Shown piece after piece: positions 6,378 to 8,367 of a DNA stretch of 8,367 nt; the first letter of the stretch is position 1, and every line of letters starts with the position of its first letter. Under the pieces are notes generated by a model. That model was not told the origin of the DNA. It saw nothing but the letters and a program-made list of their open reading frames with translations, and made no database searches. Location of the stretch: contig WRGV01000031.1 of the NCBI GenBank assembly GCA_009787035.1, positions 2,197-10,563 of the forward strand, given 5' to 3'. This stretch comes from Propionibacteriaceae bacterium. GTDB lineage: Bacteria > Actinomycetota > Actinomycetes > Propionibacteriales > Propionibacteriaceae. The translations under genes and the position numbers were made by a program.

Positions 6378-6672
6378 TGTCGAGTTCGATGTGGAGCGAT
6401 TCGACCCGCACCCGCAGCACGCGGGAGGCGCGGGCGGGCGGTGAGCAGCGGCGCAGCAGCACGGTGATCATCTCTTCGGCCTGGTAGTAGTCCATGCAGG
6501 CCTCGCAGGCCATCAGGTGCTCGCGGATCTCGTCCCCGGCATCCTCGGGCAGTTCGCCGTGCAGGAACGCGTGGGCCGCATGCATCGCGACACCGCACTC
6601 GCTGTCATCGGGCAGATCGATATCGTCTCCCAGCCACTGTGCGCAACACCCCAGTCGTGTCACACCACTCAC
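6364..6672 (-). CDS. rsrA: Zinc-binding redox anti-sigma factor for SigR (RsrA/RshA type)
   Basis: A 102-aa protein of the mycothiol-system anti-sigma family. RsrA binds SigR in the cytoplasm when reduced and holding zinc; disulfide stress ejects the zinc and frees the sigma factor. The zinc motif H-X3-C-X2-C is seen as H52, C56 and C59, and C26 lies 26 residues before H52, the same distance as C11 to H37 in Streptomyces RsrA. The C61-C62 pair of Streptomyces RsrA corresponds here to C76 and S77. The N-terminus is 15 residues longer than RsrA and has its own CC pair (C9, C10). Start GTG 6672 is chosen because it overlaps the sigR stop codon in GTGA and has GGAGG eight bases upstream, the mark of translational coupling. 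The gene is last in the sigR operon and ends near a hairpin. Confidence 0.93.
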   Translation of the reverse strand: MSGVTRLGCCAQWLGDDIDLPDDSECGVAMHAAHAFLHGELPEDAGDEIREHLMACEACMDYYQAEEMITVLLRRCSPPARASRVLRVRVESLHIELDTEAA

Positions 6673-7319
6673 GCTTCACGCCTCCCCCGTCCGATGCCTT
6701 GCTGTTCAGCGTAGTCCGCGAGCTTCGCCCGCAGCGCTGTCCTCGCCCGATTCAGCCGCGACATGACGGTGCCAATCGGGGTGTCCATGATCTCGGCGAT
6801 CTGCTTGTACGAGAAGCCCTCGACATCGGCCAGGATGACCACCTGCCGGAAGTCGGGGGACAACGAGTCGAGCGCCTGCGTGACGGCCGAATCGGGGATC
6901 AACGCCAGCGCGGACGCCTCGGCGCTCGGCAGGCCCGTCGAATCGTGCGAGGCCGCCTTGGCGAGCTGCCAGTCTTCGATGTCGTCGCCGGCCCCCACCT
7001 GTGGCTGGCGCTGCGCCCGCCGGTAGGAGTTGATGTACGTGTTGGTCAGGATGCGGTACAGCCACGCCTTGAGGTTGGTGCCGGGTGTGAACTGCTTGAA
7101 CGAGGCGAACGCCCGGGCGTACGTGTCTTGCACGACATCTTCGGCATCGGAGGGGTTGCGCGTCATGCGCAACGCGGCGCCATACAGCTGGTCGAGGTAG
7201 CCGAGCGCGTCGCGCTCGAAGCGGGCGGCCCGCTCCTCATCGGTTTCGGTGTCGCGCACGTCGAACACGTCATCGGTGTGCGGGTCGGGCACCGGCTTGG
7301 GCATGGGATCCGAGGTCAT
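6669..7319 (-). CDS. sigR: ECF sigma factor SigR (SigH/RpoE family), thiol-oxidative stress
   Basis: A 216-aa group-12-like ECF sigma factor. Family members direct RNA polymerase to thioredoxin, mycothiol, protease and repair genes under disulfide stress and heat. Region 2 spans about 38-104 ([20 protein letters not shown], then [20 protein letters not shown]). Region 4 spans about 146-205 ([19 protein letters not shown], then the [14 protein letters not shown] recognition helix). These closely match SigR of Streptomyces and SigH of mycobacteria. The next gene, rsrA, overlaps the stop codon by 4 bases. The start is uncertain: ATG 7319 is my choice, ATG 7304 (five codons shorter) is possible, neither has a good Shine-Dalgarno, and the frame is open far upstream. 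A consensus SigR promoter lies 85 bases upstream, so the gene probably activates itself. A GTG at 7394 could give an isoform 25 residues longer. Confidence 0.94.
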   Translation of the reverse strand: MTSDPMPKPVPDPHTDDVFDVRDTETDEERAARFERDALGYLDQLYGAALRMTRNPSDAEDVVQDTYARAFASFKQFTPGTNLKAWLYRILTNTYINSYRRAQRQPQVGAGDDIEDWQLAKAASHDSTGLPSAEASALALIPDSAVTQALDSLSPDFRQVVILADVEGFSYKQIAEIMDTPIGTVMSRLNRARTALRAKLADYAEQQGIGRGRREA

Positions 7320-7394
7320 CGAGGACAACACTAGCCATCCGACCACGACTGCCGCGTCAGCGGCACGGTCCTCAGGCAGGGTTCGCGGGCTCAC
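7320..7394 (-). other. Possible N-terminal extension codons giving a longer SigR isoform
   Basis: Twenty-five codons in frame with sigR run from GTG 7394 to the ATG at 7319 without a stop. The GTG lies 9 bases after the GTT of the SigR-type promoter, about where transcription should begin, so it could be read as a leaderless or near-leaderless start. In Streptomyces a longer, unstable SigR' is made from an upstream start on the induced transcript. The encoded stretch shows no recognised motif, and open frames are common at this GC content. Confidence 0.35.
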
Positions 7395-7403
7395 AGTCAA
7401 GAC

Positions 7404-7429
7404 AACGGCACGGCGCGGGGCCATATTCC
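7404..7429 (-). promoter_or_regulatory. SigR-type autoregulatory promoter of sigR
   Basis: On the minus strand GGAAT (7429-7425), 18 bases, then GTT (7406-7404) is an exact match to the SigR consensus. It points into sigR-rsrA, with the start of transcription expected near 7397. Positive autoregulation of sigR/sigH is known in Streptomyces and mycobacteria. The site lies in the 169-base region divergent to the DoxX-like gene. Confidence 0.75.
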
Positions 7430-7488
7430 GCAGCCCCGACACCCCCCAGCGACGTGCGTTTGCCCGGCTCATGCTGTACACATGAACC

Positions 7489-8061
7489 ATGAACGTGGTG
7501 CGGACAGCTGGGCGCGCGTGCTTCGCGGCCTTCTTCGTGGTGGACGGCCTGCGCATGGCCGACCGGTCGGAACAGGACCTGGCCGGCGTGCAGGCGGTGA
7601 TGGACCGGGTGTTGCCGACAGTGCGCCGCCTCGCCCCCACGTGGGTCAGCGACCGGCTTCCGGACGACGCGGTGACCTGGTCGAAGGCGATCGGCTCGGC
7701 GCAGGCGGCCGCCGGCGCCTGCTATGGCGCGAATGTGCTCGCCCGTCCGGCCGCGGCCGTGCTGGCGCTGGCCAGCGTGCCGCAGGTGCTGGCCGGACTG
7801 ACCTGCAAGGATCCGCACCAGCGGCGCGACATCATGCTGCACGGGCTGGCACTGCTGGGTGCCGCGCTGGTGGCCACGCAGGAGCCCTCGCGCCGTCGCA
7901 GCCTCATGGGCGCGGCGTTCCGCGGCATCGCCGCCGTCGATGTGCTGGAGGCCCGCGCGGTGCGCCGCGTGGGGTCGGCCGCCGCCTCGGGCATCCGGTC
8001 GGCGCGCGCGCGGCGCGGACAGGCGGATCCGGCAGACCTCTGCGCGATCGCCGAGAGCTGA
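7489..8061 (+). CDS. DoxX-like integral membrane protein
   Basis: A 190-aa protein with four likely membrane helices at about 7-23, 66-82, 86-104 and 114-130, followed by a basic cytoplasmic-looking tail rich in Arg and Ala. The N-terminus ([19 protein letters not shown]) and helix layout resemble actinobacterial DoxX proteins, small membrane proteins of uncertain biochemistry. In M. tuberculosis a DoxX protein is reported to work with SodA and a thiosulfate sulfurtransferase in a membrane oxidoreductase complex, which would fit the redox theme here, but no such partners are in this window. ATG 7489 gives the DoxX-like start; no clear Shine-Dalgarno precedes it. TACACA six bases before the ATG could mark a leaderless promoter, though it lacks the final T. 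It is divergent from sigR, and aroA follows 10 bases after the stop, so the two are probably cotranscribed. Confidence 0.75.
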   Translation: MNVVRTAGRACFAAFFVVDGLRMADRSEQDLAGVQAVMDRVLPTVRRLAPTWVSDRLPDDAVTWSKAIGSAQAAAGACYGANVLARPAAAVLALASVPQVLAGLTCKDPHQRRDIMLHGLALLGAALVATQEPSRRRSLMGAAFRGIAAVDVLEARAVRRVGSAAASGIRSARARRGQADPADLCAIAES

Positions 8062-8071
8062 GCGGGCGACC

Positions 8072-8367
8072 GTGGCCGCGACACCGTCCGCCTGGGCCGC
8101 ACCGTCCGCAACCGCACCGGTGCACGCCCGCGTGAGCGTGCCCGGCAGCAAGTCGCAGGCCAGCCGCGCGCTGGTGCTCGCCGCGCTCGCGGACGGCGCC
8201 GGCACCGTCCATGGCGCCCCGTGGTCGCGGGATACGCAGCTGATGGTCGACGGTCTGGCGCAGCTGGGCGTCTGCATCGCACGGCAGGGCCCGGACGTCC
8301 TGGAGGTCCGTCCGCCCCGCCAGGGCTTGTCCCCCGCCGCAGACGGCATCGACACCGGACTGGCGGG
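8072..8367 (+). CDS. aroA: 3-phosphoshikimate 1-carboxyvinyltransferase (EPSP synthase), 5' part
   Basis: The first 98 codons of EPSP synthase are present and the window ends inside the gene. The enzyme joins phosphoenolpyruvate to shikimate 3-phosphate in the aromatic amino acid pathway, in the cytoplasm. The N-terminal motif VPGSKSQASRALVLAALA gives K27, S28 and R32, matching the substrate-binding Lys, Ser and Arg of the family (K22, S23 and R27 in E. coli). SRDTQLMVDGLAQLGV follows, and the visible end, IDTGLAG, is the beginning of the conserved (D/N)xGxAGT loop. Because the window stops there, glyphosate-sensitivity class cannot be judged. GTG 8072 is the likely start, 10 bases after the DoxX-like gene, with a weak GAGCGGG upstream; a GTG at 8120 just before the conserved core is an alternative. 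Confidence 0.92.
   Translation, partial: MAATPSAWAAPSATAPVHARVSVPGSKSQASRALVLAALADGAGTVHGAPWSRDTQLMVDGLAQLGVCIARQGPDVLEVRPPRQGLSPAADGIDTGLA

Noticed and set aside
7372..8355. A 327-codon minus-strand open frame antisense to the DoxX-like gene and aroA
   Set aside because: No motif, and both plus-strand genes have recognisable protein families.
1..8367. tRNA or rRNA genes, CRISPR arrays, insertion sequences or phage/defence genes
   Set aside because: No cloverleaf, spaced direct repeats, transposase motifs or terminal inverted repeats were seen; the region looks like stable core chromosome.

Overview
The window is high-GC chromosomal DNA from an actinomycete. The evidence is a fused 2-oxoglutarate decarboxylase/dehydrogenase (Kgd/OdhA type), a WhiB1 iron-sulfur protein, a PdtaS-type kinase, a SigR/RsrA (SigH/RshA) thiol-stress pair and a 24-residue bL37-like ribosomal protein, all typical of Actinomycetota. 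The gene mix would suit a Propionibacteriales-like lineage, but the genus cannot be fixed from the sequence alone.

Layout, left to right: kgd (+, 127-3939); a 229-base leader region with a SigR-type promoter and a 9-bp inverted repeat; whiB1 (+, 4169-4447) with an intrinsic terminator; a cluster of overlapping palindromes; pdtaS (-, 4616-6088), probably leaderless; a divergent promoter region; the tiny bL37-like gene (+, 6212-6286) with a hairpin terminator; the sigR-rsrA operon (-, 7319 down to 6364, stop and start codons overlapping); a divergent promoter region; a DoxX-like membrane protein gene (+, 7489-8061); and the 5' end of aroA (+, from 8072), cut by the window edge.

The theme is redox control next to central metabolism. 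SigR is an ECF sigma factor held by the zinc anti-sigma factor RsrA, which lets go on thiol oxidation. I read two sites matching the SigR consensus GGAAT-N18-GTT with identical spacing. One precedes sigR itself (autoregulation) and one precedes whiB1, so a sigma factor encoded here probably drives the WhiB1 gene a few kilobases away. The in-frame codons upstream of sigR, with a GTG right at the expected transcription start, could give an N-terminally extended isoform like the unstable SigR' known in Streptomyces.

The whiB1-pdtaS-rsrA-sigR-aroA arrangement resembles the M. tuberculosis Rv3219-Rv3227 neighbourhood, so most of this is a conserved locus and not a new system. The best candidates for new detail are the regulatory sites, the palindrome cluster between whiB1 and pdtaS, and the apparent loss in PdtaS of the two GAF cysteines linked to NO/copper sensing in mycobacteria. 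Bases 1-53 hold nothing I can name.
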